A stretch of DNA of 64,000 nt, taken from the NCBI RefSeq assembly GCF_034702125.1, contig NC_085878.1, positions 16,865,057-16,929,056 on the forward strand. Reading direction: 5' to 3'. Positions 62,114 to 64,000 of this stretch are shown piece after piece (position 1 is the stretch's first letter; every line of letters starts with the position of its first letter). The notes under the pieces were generated by a model. The model made no database searches. It worked only from the letters and a program-made list of their open reading frames with translations, and was not told the DNA's origin. This DNA comes from Engraulis encrasicolus. Taxonomy: Eukaryota; Chordata; Actinopteri; Clupeiformes; Engraulidae. The position numbers were made by a program, and so were the translations under genes.

Positions 62114-62882
62114 TTAATGAACGCACTCCACTTGCGTTGGTGACGGGTAGAGTGAGGAAAATGCTAAGGGCAATGTCCGTGTTGGGAAAAACGGAGTGCA
62201 TGTTTTTCCCCCTCAGGAGTCGCAGGAGATCACCAGCTGATGGAGACACGTTGGCGTTTTCCTAGATCCCTAGGCCAACCACAAAGTTGCGGAATTGTAT
62301 CAGCTCCTCCACAAAGTCATCTTCCAGGTCCACGTCATATTTTCTCCTAAGTGCAGATGCTGATGCGCGGAGCTCATCTTGACTGCAGGTTAACATGTTG
62401 TTTAGGAAGCTAAAGCTTTGTAGAGTGGAGTTGTACGCCTCGAATCTCCTGTCCAGCTCTGCCACCAGCCGGTACATAATGACGTTGAACACGGACACAG
62501 CAAACCTGCGTCGGCCAGGGAGGTGCACGTCTGGTTCGGCTGAGTCGTCTGCGTGCCTTTTGTGCATCTTCACGCGCTGTTTGTCAGCCTTGTAGCCATC
62601 ACACACAGTTGGGGACATATGTGTGCTGGCCTCCTCAAATCGGTCGAACTGGTCCTTCAGCCCTGCCACATACTGCCTCAGTGACCGGACAAGGCTCGCT
62701 GCATTACAAAAGTCCAGGTTGACAACCTGCAATGCCACGCTCACACTGTTGAATCGCTGGAGAATCTCGTTCCAGAGCTGACATAGGATGGCGTTCTACA
62801 GCTTGTCCAGCTGTTTGGCATTGGGACTTGGCCTCATTTCTCGCGCTGATGGTTTGATGGTCGTCATCACTATTGATCTTAA

Positions 62883-63531
62883 AGGAGAAGTCCACTTTTT
62901 TGAACATTAAGGCCATTTTCTGAGTGGTCTGCAATGTTTTAGAGTCCCCCTCACCGTTTATTTCATGTTTGCTGCAGTCTCTGTTATTTGGCTGATTTGG
63001 ATTTTATCTCAACTAGCTTTAGAATGGCCGTCTATTGGCACCTGCAACTCTGTTCTTAAAATCACCTGAAACACTTGTTTTCGAAAGTCTACAGCTCACA
63101 AAGTGGTTAGGGGTGGTCACTAGCAGTCCCTAACAAGTTTCAAGGCGAAATATGGCTTCTGTCATTTTTTATTTGCCATTTTGTGAAAGAAAGTGAAAGT
63201 GAAAGTGAAACTTAATTTACAAATTGCTACATAAAACACACATAAAACACGACAGATGCCATATTTCGCTACAAAAATTGTTAAGGAATACCAGTGAATA
63301 CTGCTGAACACTTGGTGAGTTGCATATTCTTGAAAATAAATGTTAAAGGTGATTTTAAGAACAGAGTTGCAGGTGCCCATAGACGGCCATTCTAAAGCTG
63401 ATTGAGATCAAATCCAAATAAGCCAAATAACAGAGACTGCAGCAAACATGAAATAAACGGTGAGGGGGACTCTAAAACATTGCAGACCACTCAGAAAATG
63501 GCCTTAATGTTCAAAAAAGTGGACTTCTCCT
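62883..63531. mobile_element. TTAA-target MITE with ~200-bp near-identical arms
   Basis: It is flanked by TTAA (62879-62882, 63532-63535) inside the transposase. Arms start aggagaagtccacttttttg and stay almost identical for about 200 bp (tctgagtggtctgcaatgtt, ggtgcccatagacggccat-type words). The length is 649 bp with no gene. Its removal rejoins the transposase frame. Confidence 0.9.
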
Positions 63532-64000
63532 TTAAGGAATTCTGGATGTCTCCGTAATTCAAAGTCAGTGCTTTGGTGGCATCTGCGTGCGCAGACCACC
63601 TGGTGTCCGACAGTGATTTCAGGGTTTCCATGCGGCCATTTTCGTTCTTTTGCAGGCCAGCTGTTACAACTCTCCAGCAAGAGGGTGATTTGGAAAAAAA
63701 TGAAGAGGGCCTGAACCAAATTGAAAAGGTTATCCGTCTCTTCGCAGCAATTTGCACTGCTGTTTCCAACCAGATTTAATGTATGGGCAGCGCACGGAAT
63801 CCACTCTGCTAGGAGGTTGCGTTCTTTAATGAGCGACTGCAAGCCTTTGTATGTCCCGGACATGTTGCTGGCATTATCGTAGCATTGCCCACGACAATTT
63901 TGAATGTCAATGTCCAGCTCCTCAGCACCTTCAGCACAGAATCAAAAAGGGCCTCTCCCGTGTGCGATGTTATTGGGAGAAACGTAAGGAATCGCTCTTC

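Larger units (their letters stand above)
60255..64000 (-). pseudogene. ZMYM1-like hAT transposase, interrupted twice
   Basis: Pieces in order on the minus strand: 64000-63536 (RGQCYDNASNMSG motif, then WIPCAAHTLNLVG with its C-x2-H, then DTRWSAHADATKAL); 62878-62118 (LWNEILQRFNSVSVALQVVN, RRRFAVSVFNVIM, DVDLEDDFVEEL, then a C-terminal stretch); and 60476-60390 (RSTMQQDRLCHLTIMSIEYD, the dimerisation tail). These are signatures of the ZMYM1/TTF-type hAT group. The frame resumes across both TTAA insertions, at 62879-62882/63532-63535 and 60477-60480/62114-62117. There is a frameshift near 63915 and in-frame stops (TAG near 62798 and another at about 62262). The N-terminus lies beyond the right edge. 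Confidence 0.85.

Noticed and set aside
33261..64000. A neighbouring host gene such as cmc2, expected near CDYL2 in mammals
   Set aside because: None of the translated frames in this part resembles cmc2 or another host gene; all recognisable proteins are transposon-derived.

Overview
The window looks like a stretch of a teleost fish chromosome. It carries 5' exons of one vertebrate gene with canonical splice sites and kilobase-sized introns. It is also full of repeats typical of fish: hAT, Harbinger-like and TTAA-target DNA transposons, tRNA-derived SINEs, Ty3/gypsy-type LTR elements, and long CA/TG, GA and CTGT microsatellites. There is no sign of bacterial gene organisation. The species cannot be fixed from the sequence alone.

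Positions 1-33,300 hold the 5' part of cdyl2 (chromodomain Y-like 2) on the minus strand. Exon 1 (coding 32864-32887) supplies the first eight residues. Exon 2 (14891-15512) carries the rest of the chromodomain plus a basic, Gly/Pro/Ser-rich linker. Exon 3 (1158-1381) carries the start of the crotonase-like region. Phases agree across all junctions (870 nt, 290 codons), and the gene continues off the left edge. Introns 1 and 2 are about 17.4 and 13.5 kb. They are populated by DNA transposons (7842-9701, 9132-9539, 10811-12323, 12365-12618, 19487-19652, 21662-21841, 26877-28652), SINE copies and microsatellites. A CpG-rich promoter with a GC box and inverted CCAAT boxes lies just above exon 1.

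Positions 33,300-46,200 are intergenic and I see no host coding sequence. The stretch holds a 461-bp miniature LTR retrotransposon (35355-35815), a palindromic TTAA element (37388-38318), a solo LTR with a perfect 5-bp target duplication (39898-40284), several MITEs and SINE fragments.

Positions 46,200-56,900 are a stack of elements nested inside one another. A broken minus-strand Ty3/gypsy copy is split by a hAT transposon (46759-54300). That hAT is itself interrupted by a tiny hAT MITE, which holds a TTAA element, which holds another hAT MITE. A separate hAT MITE in the same parent is cut at its edge by a 2.35-kb solo LTR. Target-site duplications can be read at every junction.

Positions 56,900-64,000 hold a candidate solo LTR, a broken plus-strand ZBED-type hAT transposase, and a minus-strand ZMYM1-like hAT transposase. 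The latter is cut by two TTAA elements, one of which contains a further nested element. It runs off the right edge.

The only host gene seen is cdyl2. All other protein-coding signal is transposon-derived and broken.
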